NCBI GenBank assembly: GCA_036794825.1
Contig: DAIRGA010000001.1
Coordinates: 1 to 64,000, forward strand
Length of the DNA stretch: 64,000 bases
Direction: 5' to 3'
Source of the DNA: RZYY01 sp036794825
GTDB lineage: Bacteria > Bacteroidota > Bacteroidia > Bacteroidales > 4484-276
A program made the position numbers and the translations under genes. Positions 55,501 through 64,000 of the stretch are shown piece by piece. Each line of letters starts with the position of its first letter. Positions within the stretch are counted from its first letter, which is position 1. The notes under the pieces are model-generated. The model did not search any database. It worked only from the letters and a program-made list of their open reading frames with translations, and was not told where the DNA came from.

Positions 55501-56285
55501 GGCAAACCATCAGCATCCTGCGCCTGAACTGTAACAGAAAATGGCAAATTCACCGTTGGCTCAATGCCACTGTTGATATTGGTGATAGCAAGTTTGACCG
55601 GAAGGCCGCCCGTTATTTCGGTACCGGAAACAGTAACATTGTCAAAACGCCAGGTTCCGCCTGGTGCGTAGTTTCCGGTACCAACGCCAGGTGTTGGCTG
55701 ATAGGTTGCGTCCGCATTGGCTCTCATATATGCCTCATCGGGGCCATAGGAAAGCGTTGCATTTTGATTGAAAGCAAAAGGGGAAAATATGGAAACAATC
55801 CTCACACCGAATCCAGGATTGTCGTTTGCTCCTCCAATGGCCGATAAGTCGAACTCAAACGAATAAAAAGTGTCATGCGGTGATAGACCTCCCTGGTTGT
55901 CTTCATAAATTTGCCAGGTTGAACCTCCATCCAGTGTGTACATCAGTTGAGACCATCGGGAAGCCGTGCCAGACGACCGGTGGTCAAAAGAAATGATAAT
56001 GTCTTCATAACCAGTCGTACCTGTCAAAAACTGGACACCAGCCAGCCCGGAATTGGTACCCTGAGCAGGATAAGTGGTTGTATTCCATGCACGACCTGGA
56101 TTACCAGTTGCAAATGTGGCTGTAGTTCCGCCAGTTAGCGAAGCAGTTCCTTGTCCGGTGGAAGGTGTAATTAAGTCACCTTCAAACGTCCACTGCGTAA
56201 TAACCTGCTGGCCGTAAAGACCAGCTGTCAAATGTAATAGCAGCATTATTGCTGCCGCCAGGTAAACTTTGTAATTCTTTTTCAT
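52521..56285 (-). CDS. Secreted mosaic protein ending in the GW/YWP domain
   Basis: 1254 residues from the ATG at 56285, which starts a signal peptide ending near GLYGQQ; the upstream in-frame start lies within a terminator. Order: an N-terminal beta-sandwich different from those of the neighbours (QWTFEGDLITP, about 25-240), two bacterial Ig-like domains (about 240-430), a long beta-rich region of unknown type (430-880), a Kre9/KNH-like domain (ITVITPNGGESWEQG, about 885-980), a lamin-tail domain (about 985-1090), and the 159-residue GW/YWP domain at the C-terminus, ending TFPECNP. There is no type A sorting tail. No enzyme domain was seen. Confidence 0.82.
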   Translation of the reverse strand: MKKNYKVYLAAAIMLLLHLTAGLYGQQVITQWTFEGDLITPSTGQGTASLTGGTTATFATGNPGRAWNTTTYPAQGTNSGLAGVQFLTGTTGYEDIIISFDHRSSGTASRWSQLMYTLDGGSTWQIYEDNQGGLSPHDTFYSFEFDLSAIGGANDNPGFGVRIVSIFSPFAFNQNATLSYGPDEAYMRANADATYQPTPGVGTGNYAPGGTWRFDNVTVSGTEITGGLPVKLAITNINSGIEPTVNLPFSVTVQAQDADGLPSVVNAETAISLSKETGAGVLGGTLTGVIPSGSNQVVISGVTYNVVESGVSIRASATSGMALSHGISLPFSVVGLATHLAFVDVPAGGNVGQPIATFKVEARRADNTVDNTFTGTITINKDSGPGNLSGTVSVAAVQGVATFNDIFFDMQGSYVLQATAVGLDPGFSPAIEIYDVPAIEAAILPQYINGNFPGDNRIPFAFSATFTNLIPNTTYRYINQAVVSSDLPTANGAGNPIFVNLNGNFYRSTGPSFTSPGNYGEFTTGSNGSYTGWFIIETTGNERFAPGNEVFMRIRINNGAGGTAIANLLTVDFPVKVIGYSQEASQNFGTAFRAVSGFSSKNFALLYDNSSKDGRPLFGTSIEVTGINYSTIAQFAAFYKNDVYNVTGAFGGVLPNLNPNGVRLIEERSLTDGTLVNSLISPDGIWGITNTVNPTGGLEDILVFNLSGDPAISVTPASLSGFSYVVGAGPSLSKSYDVAIENFSGSGEIEITAPVNYEISADNTLFSNELILDYVNGVLPVQPQTIFVRLKAGLEIGAYNNEMIVHASELTSPVNLVCNGTVTAPPNPLITVITPNGGESWEQGSAYTITWSSQDFAGNVSIYLLKGQFGISTTLIENIPNSGSWLWQIPVNQIIAADYKIRVKNSSSATPVDNSNDYFSVIAPIPFPNVKITEISYNPPENGTDILEYIEIYNPDAMAHNLSGWQISKGVTYTFPNVSLQPGEYLVIAVNAATMLSTFGVNALQWTSGALSNSGEELEIKNAAGEVVDYVWFKDVSPWPKAPDGYGPSLALTDLSLDNSMGESWGSETTFVTINADGIPVYGTPGAPNLPQSAQSILIPEGWGGISTYTAPVQPSVVDVMQNVVNELVILQNFSQLYLPSYGVNSIGNWNNNVGYQLKINAMRYLVIYGEIVTNKTVSLTTGWNGMPVLSECEADLVTLFAGQTGIIFVKEMGSDEIYWPEGGVLTLTKLVPGKAYYIKVEGPVNLTFPECNP

Positions 56286-56308
56286 AACGATGAAATTTTG
56301 ATTCTGGT

Positions 56309-56356
56309 AAAAATAGAATGTCCCTGTTGAACTGTTCAACAGGGACATTCTATTTT
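56309..56356 (-). terminator. Long perfect hairpin terminator
   Basis: A 23-bp perfect inverted repeat (56310-56332 with 56334-56356) around one central T begins 6 bases after the stop of the gene at 56363. On the minus strand it is followed by TTTTTACC. The following gene starts only 25 bases later. Confidence 0.85.
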
Positions 56357-56362
56357 AACGGT

Positions 56363-59300
56363 TTATTTCAGACACTCCGGGAAGGTAATCGAAACCGGAC
56401 CGGCTACCTTGATGAAATAGGCTTTTCCGGGAACAAGTTGTTCCAGACTGAACAAGCCGCCATCCGGCCAATAGACCTGGTCGCTTCCCATGTCTTTTAC
56501 AAAAACAACTCCCGGAATTCCGCTAAACAGAGCGCTGGCGTTTACTTCACATTCGCTCAGCACCGGCAGTCCGTTCCATCCGGTGTTAAGGTTCACGGTT
56601 TTGCTTACTACTGGCGTTCCGGTGATAACGTGGTACCGCAGAGCATCCGTTTTCAACTGATACCCGACATTGTTGTTCCAGTTCCCGATGGTATTGATGT
56701 TATAGAACGGGAAATACAACTGATTGAAATTCTGCATGATGGTCAGGTTGCCGACAATCGGTTGCATAACATCAATCACCGAAGGCTGAGAGGGAATGAT
56801 GTAGGATGAAATCCCACTCCAACCCGATGGAATCATCATACTTTGAGCAGGAACAGGGAAATTCAATGCTCCCGGGGTTCCATACACCGGCCTGCCTGCT
56901 CCGTTGACTGCTGCAAGAACGGTTTCGGGCGCCCAGCTTGCGGGTAGCGAATTGTCGAACATCGGATCTTTCAGGGATAGCGAAGGACCGTGCCCGTTGC
57001 CAGCCACCGGCCAGGGTGCTGATGTAGTATAAATCACATTATCAACAACATTTCCGAGGTTGTCTTTTAGTTCTATTTCCTCGCCGCTGTTGCTCAATCC
57101 GCCGCTGGTCCACTGCAAAGCCACCACGCCAAATGTATTCAGGATAGCCGAGGCCTTGAAAGCAACTACCACATAACCGCCTGGAATCAAATCATAAGAA
57201 GGAAACGTATAGGTTACTCCTTTTGAAAAAGTCCATCCCTGCAGGTTGTGGGCAATGTTGTCGGCGTTGTACAACTCGAGGTATTCAATGGTATCGGTGC
57301 CCGATTCCGGTGGGTTGTACATAATTTCGTTAATGACGACTTTGGGCTGCTGTGGTGGAAGCTGAATGGTGAAAACAGCATCACTCTGGTCGGATGGTGT
57401 TCCGGTAGTCTGGTCTGAAATTTTGATTAGATAATTTGAGCCCGGATCTTGTGTAACGTTCCACGCAAAAGTTCCGGCAGCAGATGGAGCTGTTCCCAAT
57501 GGTATGGCAACACCACTTTTTGCAGAGGTAAGTAGTTCTATGGCAACTGTTCCTTCGTAGCTTGAAGCGCTCCAGGTGATATCATAGTTAGAGCCCTGAA
57601 TGATCGTTTCGCCGCCGTTGGGAGTCAGTACGGTGAGGGAGGGCACTGTTGGTGAGGCTATGATAAATGTGCCGTTACTCTCGTCCACCGGCAAGCCATC
57701 TTCCACATCCGAGATACGGATTTTGAAGTTTGTACCTACCGGCTGATCGGCCGGAATATTCCACGTCCACGCTCCATCTATTGCAGGTAAATTTTCAGCA
57801 AGTAATTGTGCTACGGCTTCTCCGTCCAGCAGTTCAATCTTTATCAGTCCATTGAAATTTACCCTCGTCCAGTTTATGTTGGTTGAAGTTCCTCTGATGA
57901 ATGTTTCACCACCATTGGGGGCTGTTACGGTTAAACCCTGGTAGCCATAAGCTGAATTTTGAATTCCCGGTGTGCCAAGGTTTGTGATGCTGGCTATCCA
58001 ATTTTCCACCAGGCTATTATCAAGGTCAGGATGAATGAGTTCGAGTGATGAACCAAGTCCGTTGGCTCCTGAAGGCCAGGGTGCAGATGAAGAATAGGAA
58101 ACAGCATCCATCAGGGTTCCATTGGGTGCTTTTAGCTCAATCGTCTCTCCTGTATTGTTCAAACCTCCACTGGTCCACTTGATAACATTGCTAATCCCGT
58201 AGTAGGTTGCAACTGAGTCCGCATTTACTGCCAAAACAAGATATTGTCCAGGGGCAAGGGAAGTTCCCGCCGCAAAAGTGTGAACTATGGCATTGCTAAT
58301 TGTCCATCCGGATAAATCAACATTAAAAGTACCGTTGTTGTAAAGTTCAAGGTATTCGTAGTAACTATCGCTCATCACAGGATTGGCATTGGATGGGTTG
58401 TACATAATCTCGTTGATCACGATTTTCGGAACCGGGAGCTCGGCAACAATTGAGAAAGGGTCATTGCTTTCATCAATTGGGCTGCCTAGAGCAGCACCCT
58501 GAATTCTGATTTTGTAGGTACTTCCCGTTTGCTGATTGGCCGGAATAGTCCAGGCGAAAAATCCGGCGTTAGGGTAATTATCAGCGATAACAAGTGTGTA
58601 TAGCGGTGGACGGACTAAAGTGATCTTCACGTTACCGGTGAAATTCTGCGATGTCCAGGTAACATTCTGGGTTGTACCTCTTTCCCAAAATTCATAACCG
58701 TTAGGCGAAGTTACCGTTATTGTAGGCTGCAGGCTGATGATATCACTGGAAAAACGGCTGGTAACATAATTGGCGTTGCTCACCGTGTTGGGGATTACAA
58801 TCAGGTCAACGGATCCGGTTGGAATTGGAGTATAAAGATAATTTGCGTCAAAAAACTCGGTTCTGAAAACCCCTGAAGCATCTGCGGAAGCATCCGAAAT
58901 AGGATAATTGGTTCCCTCGACAAAGTTTTGACCGCCATTGGCAAATGTAACTCCCTGAATCCTTACCAGTTCCGACTGGTAGTTCATGAAGTTGGCGTTG
59001 AGCTGTGCCAGGGTTACTACTTCGGGGGTAATAACGTTGTTGGTGGATGTGGGCGGACCTGGGTTAGCATTCACTGCAAGGCGCAGCATTCCGTTGCTAT
59101 TTACCAGAGTTCCCGAAATTCCGGTAATACCGTCGCCAATATTGTAGTTTGTGGTGATGATGCCCGTAGCATCATCCAGCAGGATGGCAGCAGTTTCGTC
59201 CTGAACGAATTTTTGGTTTCTCCACTCCTGTTTGTAGGTCAGAATGGCCTCGCATGTAAGCGTATATTGCTGTCCCACAGTTCCTGCACGTAGCTGCGCA

Positions 59301-60697
59301 ATGGAAAAGCATGGGTTAAAAATTAAGTCATCGGACGAGCGGCTGGTAAGGTAATTGCCATCATTACGCGCATTGGGAATTCCAATGATACTGCCCGAAC
59401 CGGAAGGTATTGGGGTGCCAATGTAATCTACATCAAAAAATGTTGTTCTGAAGTTTGCCAATGCATCGCTGACATCCGAGATGGCATAAACAGTTCCATT
59501 TACAAAGTTAACCCCGGGAGTAGCAAAAGAAGCATCATTAATCTGCACCACCCTTGATTCGTAAGTATCAAAGTTGTTATTCATTTCAGCAAGGGTAATT
59601 ACGACAGGAACGATGGGGTTTCCGGTGGAGGTGGGGGCTGCGGTATTTTGGAACGGGGTGAACTGAAGCATGTTGCCAAACAGATTCAATGTTCCGTAAA
59701 TACCTGTAATTCCATCCCCAACATTGTAACTGGTAGTAATCAATCCTGATAAATCGTCAATCAGAATACCGGCGGTGGCATCCTGGATGAATTTCTGGTT
59801 GCGGAAGGATTGTTTAAAAGTTAAAACTACCTCTCCCGTAAGGTGATACAGAACATTGAGGGGTGAATTGCGCAATTGTGCCAGATTGTTAACGGTTACC
59901 GGAAACGAATAGGTAGCCAGGCCGATACTACTCGGGTCAAACCCAACAGCATAAGCACGGGCTTTGATGAGTGTTGTCTGGCTTACAGGAATGGGATCTC
60001 CGAAGAGCAGGGAATTTTCATCCGGATCGGTTCCATCAGTGGTGTAGTAAATGGTAGCATCTGGGGTGACAGTGGAAATGGTTACTGACTGCGGCGCCAT
60101 GTAAGTCCCGCCGGGAGGATTAAAGGTGGGGGTTGCAACAATTGGTGTTCCTCCTGAATAATCGGTAATCAATATATCATCAATATTTAATCTTGCATTC
60201 GATGTTCCTGTTTCTGTCCCACGCTTTATTCTAATCCTTCCATTCCCTGCAATATTTACCTCCTGAGAAAATGTTTGTACATCATTGGATGCCGGCGCCG
60301 TGAATGTGCTTCCAACCTGCATCCATGAAGCCCCATCGTCAGTGCTGACCTCTACTTTCCAGTTAACCTGCGGATCGGTTCCATATCGCCTGTAAAGAAA
60401 ACTTATCGTTCCCAAACCGTTGGATTTGCTCTGTAACATGGTCATTATTGAAGTGCCATACCCTCTTAGCCGTGCTGATCTAAGACCGTTTTTCCAGTCA
60501 TTAGCCTCGGTACCTATCAACACTTCAGTCATGTTCCATTGCAATCCACTAAGCGTTACCGTTCCTGAAGCATAAGCTGTTTTTGTTTCACCGGTACCCT
60601 CAAAATTTACAAGGTATTGAGCCTCAAGTTTTAAAGAAAAAAAGGCCATTACAAAAATGATAAACAGGCCTTTGTAAAGTAGATTAATTCTTTTCAT
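56363..60697 (-). CDS. Giant secreted mosaic protein with duplicated modules, ending in the GW/YWP domain
   Basis: 1444 residues with signal peptide MKRINLLYKGLFIIFVMAFFSL. Order: shared N-terminal beta-sandwich (27-190), chitobiase C-terminal-like Ig (190-270), two DUF5689-like OB-folds (275-455 and 455-660), a Kre9/KNH-like domain (670-780, SPNGYEFWERG), lamin-tail domain (785-925), two further KNH-like domains (930-1115, both with PNGGET), a second lamin-tail (1120-1260), and the GW/YWP domain (about 1286-1444) ending TFPECLK. No type A tail. Internal duplication of three module types makes it the longest of the cluster. No catalytic residues are recognisable. Confidence 0.84.
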   Translation of the reverse strand: MKRINLLYKGLFIIFVMAFFSLKLEAQYLVNFEGTGETKTAYASGTVTLSGLQWNMTEVLIGTEANDWKNGLRSARLRGYGTSIMTMLQSKSNGLGTISFLYRRYGTDPQVNWKVEVSTDDGASWMQVGSTFTAPASNDVQTFSQEVNIAGNGRIRIKRGTETGTSNARLNIDDILITDYSGGTPIVATPTFNPPGGTYMAPQSVTISTVTPDATIYYTTDGTDPDENSLLFGDPIPVSQTTLIKARAYAVGFDPSSIGLATYSFPVTVNNLAQLRNSPLNVLYHLTGEVVLTFKQSFRNQKFIQDATAGILIDDLSGLITTSYNVGDGITGIYGTLNLFGNMLQFTPFQNTAAPTSTGNPIVPVVITLAEMNNNFDTYESRVVQINDASFATPGVNFVNGTVYAISDVSDALANFRTTFFDVDYIGTPIPSGSGSIIGIPNARNDGNYLTSRSSDDLIFNPCFSIAQLRAGTVGQQYTLTCEAILTYKQEWRNQKFVQDETAAILLDDATGIITTNYNIGDGITGISGTLVNSNGMLRLAVNANPGPPTSTNNVITPEVVTLAQLNANFMNYQSELVRIQGVTFANGGQNFVEGTNYPISDASADASGVFRTEFFDANYLYTPIPTGSVDLIVIPNTVSNANYVTSRFSSDIISLQPTITVTSPNGYEFWERGTTQNVTWTSQNFTGNVKITLVRPPLYTLVIADNYPNAGFFAWTIPANQQTGSTYKIRIQGAALGSPIDESNDPFSIVAELPVPKIVINEIMYNPSNANPVMSDSYYEYLELYNNGTFNVDLSGWTISNAIVHTFAAGTSLAPGQYLVLAVNADSVATYYGISNVIKWTSGGLNNTGETIELKAPNGTLMDAVSYSSSAPWPSGANGLGSSLELIHPDLDNSLVENWIASITNLGTPGIQNSAYGYQGLTVTAPNGGETFIRGTSTNINWTRVNFNGLIKIELLDGEAVAQLLAENLPAIDGAWTWNIPADQPVGTNFKIRISDVEDGLPVDESNGTFIIASPTVPSLTVLTPNGGETIIQGSNYDITWSASSYEGTVAIELLTSAKSGVAIPLGTAPSAAGTFAWNVTQDPGSNYLIKISDQTTGTPSDQSDAVFTIQLPPQQPKVVINEIMYNPPESGTDTIEYLELYNADNIAHNLQGWTFSKGVTYTFPSYDLIPGGYVVVAFKASAILNTFGVVALQWTSGGLSNSGEEIELKDNLGNVVDNVIYTTSAPWPVAGNGHGPSLSLKDPMFDNSLPASWAPETVLAAVNGAGRPVYGTPGALNFPVPAQSMMIPSGWSGISSYIIPSQPSVIDVMQPIVGNLTIMQNFNQLYFPFYNINTIGNWNNNVGYQLKTDALRYHVITGTPVVSKTVNLNTGWNGLPVLSECEVNASALFSGIPGVVFVKDMGSDQVYWPDGGLFSLEQLVPGKAYFIKVAGPVSITFPECLK

Positions 60698-60730
60698 AAC
60701 TTATTAATTTTTAATTGTTTATAGTTGTTT

Positions 60731-60770
60731 TTAAAAAGAGGAACCTGGCTTTGATGACAGGTTCCCCTTT
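60731..60770 (-). terminator. Intrinsic terminator
   Basis: An 8-bp stem GGAACCTG/CAGGTTCC (60740-60747 with 60758-60765), extended past one mismatch by AAAG/CTTT, starts 7 bases after the stop of the gene at 60777 and is followed on the minus strand by TTTTTAAAAAC. Confidence 0.75.
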
Positions 60771-60776
60771 GCAGGA

Positions 60777-63656
60777 TTAATTGATTATCATTCTTTGGGT
60801 TGCAAAAACTCCTGAATTATTGTCCGTCAATTTAACAAGGTAAACCCCTTTGTTCAAAAAGCTCAAATTCATCGAAAATCTTTGTTCGCGGATATTTTGG
60901 CTGTACACCAACTGCCCGGTGAGCGAAAATACTTCCACGCGGTCAACCTGCTGACTGGTTTCCAGGTTGAATATTCCACTGCCAGGATTGGGGTAGATAC
61001 TTGCCTGCAGGCTATTACCAGGTTCCGGAATGCTGTTGCCCTCTTCACCAAAAACGGTGATGTTGTCAATTTCCCAGGTTGCCGATGCCTGCGTGGTGGA
61101 GTAATAAACAAACGCTACCCGGATGGTCTGTTGTTCGAAACTGCTGATGCTGATATCGCCGGAGCTGGTCCATTGCCAGAAAGGATTTCCGGTAGGCCAG
61201 TTAGCCAGTCCGGAAAGATCGGTCCAGGTGGCAGTGTTCGGATTGGCCTGCCCGTCATAGTCTGACGAAACCATTGCTTTCATCGCTGGCCCGGTGTATC
61301 CCACGGCAGAGAAGAACCGGAGCTTGGGATTGGTAACGCTGCTCAGATTAACCGGCGGTGAGATCAGCCAATCTTCATTTTCGTTGCTCTGCGTGGCAAA
61401 GCCGCTCATCCTGGCGCATGGAGTGTTATCCACTCCAAAAGTGTTACTTCTGTCCCACACCTGGGTGCCGATAACGCTTACAGCCGACCAGTTCTCCCAT
61501 GATTCGTTGAAAGTGGTTGCCAGCAGATTAACGATCTGAATGGTTTGCGTAGTTCCTGAAACCAGCGGTGGCTCACCATCGGTTTTGTAATCAATGTATT
61601 GCTCGTAATTGGTGTAGGGGAAAACCTGGAAGTAGTAAGTGGTTGACTGTTCTAATCCTGTAAATGTGTACTGCTGTACTCCCTGCGCAATGTTGATGGC
61701 GCCGACACCATCGCTCAGGTTTGTATCATCGGTTACCGGTGTGCCATCCACAGGATACTGGAAGATGTTCTGACTGCCCGCAAGAATCAGGTACCCGGCG
61801 GGTAGAACTGTTCCTGTGGCATCAGTCCAGGTGAGTTTTATGTTCGATCCTGTTCCTTCAGCAGCAAAAGCAGTTGGGTAGCTGGATGGTTCGGGATCAA
61901 TGGAAAAAACAACTGTTGCTTCAGCAGCGGGGGCAGTTCCATCATTTTTAAAATCAATAGCCGAACCAGCGCCGGTGTAAGGATAAATCCGGAAGTAGTA
62001 AGTTTCGTTTGCCTGCAAATCAGCAAAGGTAAACTGCTCAACTCCATATGCTACATTCATGGCAGCAGCGCCATCAACAAGCACCGGGTCGTTGGCTACT
62101 GGAGTGCCATCTGTGGGAACGGTAAAATTATTTTCGTTGCTGGCCAGAATCAGGTAGCCCGTTGGCAATGTGGCGCCGGTAGCATCTTCCCAGGTGAGTT
62201 TAACCGAGAGACCCATTGGATTGGCAGTAAACATCGTCGGATAATTTGTTGGTTCGCCAAGGTACCACTCCAGGTCGGCCAGCGAACGGCTGGTGATATA
62301 CTCGCCGTCGGTTCTTGAGTTAAGAATACCGATAATACTTCCCTGTCCTGATGGTATGCTGGTTCCGATATAATCCACATCGTAAAATGTAGTTCTGAAA
62401 TTCCCGGCTGCCTTACTATTATCGCTGATGGCATAAACAATGCCGTTTTCAAACTGGGCGCCGGCTTCGGCAAAAGTTACACCGTTGATTTTCACCAGTT
62501 CCGATTCGTAATCCTCGAAATTGGCAAGCATCTCTTCGATGGTTATCACCTGAGGAACAATAGCATTTCCTGTGGATGTGGGGGCTCCGGGGTCGGCCAA
62601 AGGATTAAACTGCAGCATGTTGCCAAATTCGGTTAAAGATCCGGTGAGGCCTGTTATCCCGTCGCCTAAGTTGTAACTGGTGGTGATTTTTCCGGAGAGG
62701 TCATCAATCAGAATGGCTGCGGTGGCGTCCTGGATGTATTTCTGATTTCTGAAGGTTTGCATGAAAGTAAGCACAACCTCGCCCGTAAGTTGAAAATAAT
62801 CAGCACCTCCGGTAAACGAATCTCTGAGATCGGCTATATTATCCACCTCAGTTACCACTGCAATGTTGTAAATTCCTGAAGCAATGCTGCTTGGGTCAAG
62901 GTCTTCGGCGTAAGCTCTGGCTTTCAGGGTTGTGGTGGCGGTAATGTTCACCGGGTTGGAGTAAAGCGTTGATGAAGGTGTTGGGTCGCTGCCGTCGGTG
63001 GTGTAATAGATGTCAGAATCTGGTGTTGAGCAGGTTATAGTAACCTCCACCGGGCCAAAATACTGGCCAGCCGGCGGGTTAAAAACCGGGGTGGCCACGG
63101 ATGGATTACCTCCGCCAAAATCGGTAATGACAATATCATCAATATTCAGCCTTCGATTGACAGTGCCATCGGCGGTGGCGCGTTTGATGCGGATACGGAC
63201 GTTGCCGTCAACATTGACGTTTTCGTTAAACTGCTGAACGACGTCCGAAGCGGGAGCCGTAAAAGCGCTGCCGATCTGTGTCCATGTGTCGCCGCCGTTA
63301 TTGCTGTACTCCACTTTCCAGTCCACCTGCTGGTCGGTTCCATAGCGGCGGTAATAAAAACTGATGTTTGCGATACCGTTAGCTTTGTCCTGAAGCATGG
63401 ACATCACTGAGGCGCCATAACCGCGGAGCCTGGCTGAACGGATGCCATTTTTCCAGTCGGGGTCGCTGGTGCCAATTAAAACCTCGGTCATATCCCATTG
63501 TAATCCACTAAGGGTAACTGTTGCGGAGGCATAGGCCGTCTTGACTTCAGACTCCCCTTCAAAATTCACTGAATACTGCGCTTGTACAACGGCAGTAAAC
63601 AGTAAAAACCCTGCAACGATCAAAGCAGGGCGTAAAGCATTGAAAATGTTTCTCAT
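60777..63656 (-). CDS. Secreted mosaic protein with fibronectin-like and choice-of-anchor domains, T9SS type A tail
   Basis: 959 residues with signal peptide MRNIFNALRPALIVAGFLLF. Order: shared N-terminal beta-sandwich (27-183), chitobiase C-terminal-like Ig (190-265), DUF5689-like OB-fold (265-460), two fibronectin-III-like domains (about 470-680, both with YFRIYPYT or YFQVFPYT strands), a jelly-roll of the choice-of-anchor J type (about 690-855, containing NEDWLISPPVNLSS), and a type A sorting domain (880-959) with YPNPGSGIF and RMIIN at the end. It lacks the GW/YWP domain that the other three members carry. No enzyme domain seen. Confidence 0.85.
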   Translation of the reverse strand: MRNIFNALRPALIVAGFLLFTAVVQAQYSVNFEGESEVKTAYASATVTLSGLQWDMTEVLIGTSDPDWKNGIRSARLRGYGASVMSMLQDKANGIANISFYYRRYGTDQQVDWKVEYSNNGGDTWTQIGSAFTAPASDVVQQFNENVNVDGNVRIRIKRATADGTVNRRLNIDDIVITDFGGGNPSVATPVFNPPAGQYFGPVEVTITCSTPDSDIYYTTDGSDPTPSSTLYSNPVNITATTTLKARAYAEDLDPSSIASGIYNIAVVTEVDNIADLRDSFTGGADYFQLTGEVVLTFMQTFRNQKYIQDATAAILIDDLSGKITTSYNLGDGITGLTGSLTEFGNMLQFNPLADPGAPTSTGNAIVPQVITIEEMLANFEDYESELVKINGVTFAEAGAQFENGIVYAISDNSKAAGNFRTTFYDVDYIGTSIPSGQGSIIGILNSRTDGEYITSRSLADLEWYLGEPTNYPTMFTANPMGLSVKLTWEDATGATLPTGYLILASNENNFTVPTDGTPVANDPVLVDGAAAMNVAYGVEQFTFADLQANETYYFRIYPYTGAGSAIDFKNDGTAPAAEATVVFSIDPEPSSYPTAFAAEGTGSNIKLTWTDATGTVLPAGYLILAGSQNIFQYPVDGTPVTDDTNLSDGVGAINIAQGVQQYTFTGLEQSTTYYFQVFPYTNYEQYIDYKTDGEPPLVSGTTQTIQIVNLLATTFNESWENWSAVSVIGTQVWDRSNTFGVDNTPCARMSGFATQSNENEDWLISPPVNLSSVTNPKLRFFSAVGYTGPAMKAMVSSDYDGQANPNTATWTDLSGLANWPTGNPFWQWTSSGDISISSFEQQTIRVAFVYYSTTQASATWEIDNITVFGEEGNSIPEPGNSLQASIYPNPGSGIFNLETSQQVDRVEVFSLTGQLVYSQNIREQRFSMNLSFLNKGVYLVKLTDNNSGVFATQRMIIN

Positions 63657-63886
63657 AGATTTAGATATTTATTGTTGGTTTGTTATTTGGTTAATTTCGA
63701 TAATAAAAATGACCCGGCAAAAATCATGAAAAAAGCCCGGTAATTACCCGCAATTCTGGTTAAGTAATTATTAAAATAAAGGCCTAAAGATAAGCAAATG
63801 TGCGAAATCGGGAGGTGAACTGTTTGTAAGTTTTGAGTTTTATTAAGAGTTTATGAGAATTATCTTGTTGATTAACAGATTAATAA

Positions 63887-63920
63887 ACAAAAAATCCCGA
63901 CGAACTTAATCATCGGGATT
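63887..63920 (-). terminator. Intrinsic terminator downstream of dnaK
   Basis: An 8-bp stem AATCCCGA/TCGGGATT (63893-63900 with 63913-63920) followed on the minus strand by TTTTTTG, 22 bases after the dnaK stop codon. The gap from here to 63657 holds no gene. Confidence 0.75.
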
Positions 63921-63942
63921 TCTTCATGGAGCTATGTTCAAA

Positions 63943-64000
63943 TTATTTCACTTCTTCGAAATCAACATCGGTTACATCTCCGTCTGCGTTGGCCGAACGA
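63943..64000 (-). CDS. dnaK: 3' end of dnaK (partial)
   Basis: The last 18 or so codons before a TAA on the minus strand read ANADGDVTDVDFEEVK preceded by RS. The ending DVDFEEVK is the conserved C-terminus of bacterial Hsp70 (DnaK), including Bacteroidota members. The rest of the gene is beyond the right edge. It is oriented like the secreted-protein cluster, but a terminator separates them. Confidence 0.85.
   Translation of the reverse strand, partial: RSANADGDVTDVDFEEVK

Noticed and set aside
1..64000. Antiphage defence islands, prophage or integrated elements
   Set aside because: No integrase, transposase, restriction, toxin-antitoxin or phage structural genes were recognised. The AlbA_2 protein alone is not enough to call a defence system.

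Overview
The window reads as a chromosomal segment of a Bacteroidota bacterium, most likely of Bacteroidales type. Evidence: several large secreted proteins end in type IX secretion (T9SS) type A sorting domains; lipoproteins, Omp28-like and DUF6029-like proteins are present; recognisable promoters have the Bacteroidota TAnnTTTG -7 element; and few starts have a Shine-Dalgarno sequence. No plasmid, phage or intact insertion sequence was seen.

Layout. (1) 1-488: no convincing gene; a small nested palindromic element and a possible broken gene end. (2) 489-16785: an exoprotease block, all on the minus strand: three gingipain-family (C25) peptidases and one subtilisin (S8). They share accessory modules. 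Three have type A sorting tails; the Kgp-like one ends in a different duplicated domain. (3) 16913-23375: a lipoprotein and a cytosolic protein of unknown function, thymidine kinase, two tandem cyclophilins, pheS, an NTF2-like lipoprotein and an inositol monophosphatase. (4) 23421-26626: an MBOAT plus AlgX/DHHW-like pair, probably a cell-surface O-acetylation module. (5) tRNA-Lys(CUU), then a polysaccharide export lipoprotein and a tyrosine autokinase with a striking Gly-Tyr tail. (6) 30553-36895: M20 amidohydrolase, ManA, an operon of TlpA-like thioredoxin, DUF6029 barrel and Omp28 lipoprotein, and an NlpE-META lipoprotein. (7) 36916-49332: ALDH7-type dehydrogenase, an AlbA_2 regulator, a TspO-like/NamZ-like/mannosyltransferase-like operon, ovothiol synthase OvoA divergent from proline dehydrogenase, an M28 peptidase fused to an outer-membrane barrel, and a TPR lipoprotein. 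(8) 49434-63656: four giant secreted mosaic proteins in tandem with no recognisable catalytic domain. (9) The 3' end of dnaK enters from the right edge.

The common theme is the cell surface: proteases, adhesin-like mosaics, capsule export and surface acetylation. The most interesting signal is a roughly 159-residue, internally duplicated domain (GW...YWP..GIN..G...PGK.Y.IK). It forms the extreme C-terminus of three secreted proteins that lack a type A sorting tail, and sits just before a normal type A tail in a fourth. It is a candidate alternative sorting, anchoring or display domain. Other notable points are the M28-barrel fusion, the (GY)15 kinase tail, the AlgX-like protein lacking the usual catalytic Asp and carrying four C-terminal repeats, and paired Asp/Asn-rich calcium-type loops in all four proteases. 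All family names come from reading motifs by eye; no database search was run.
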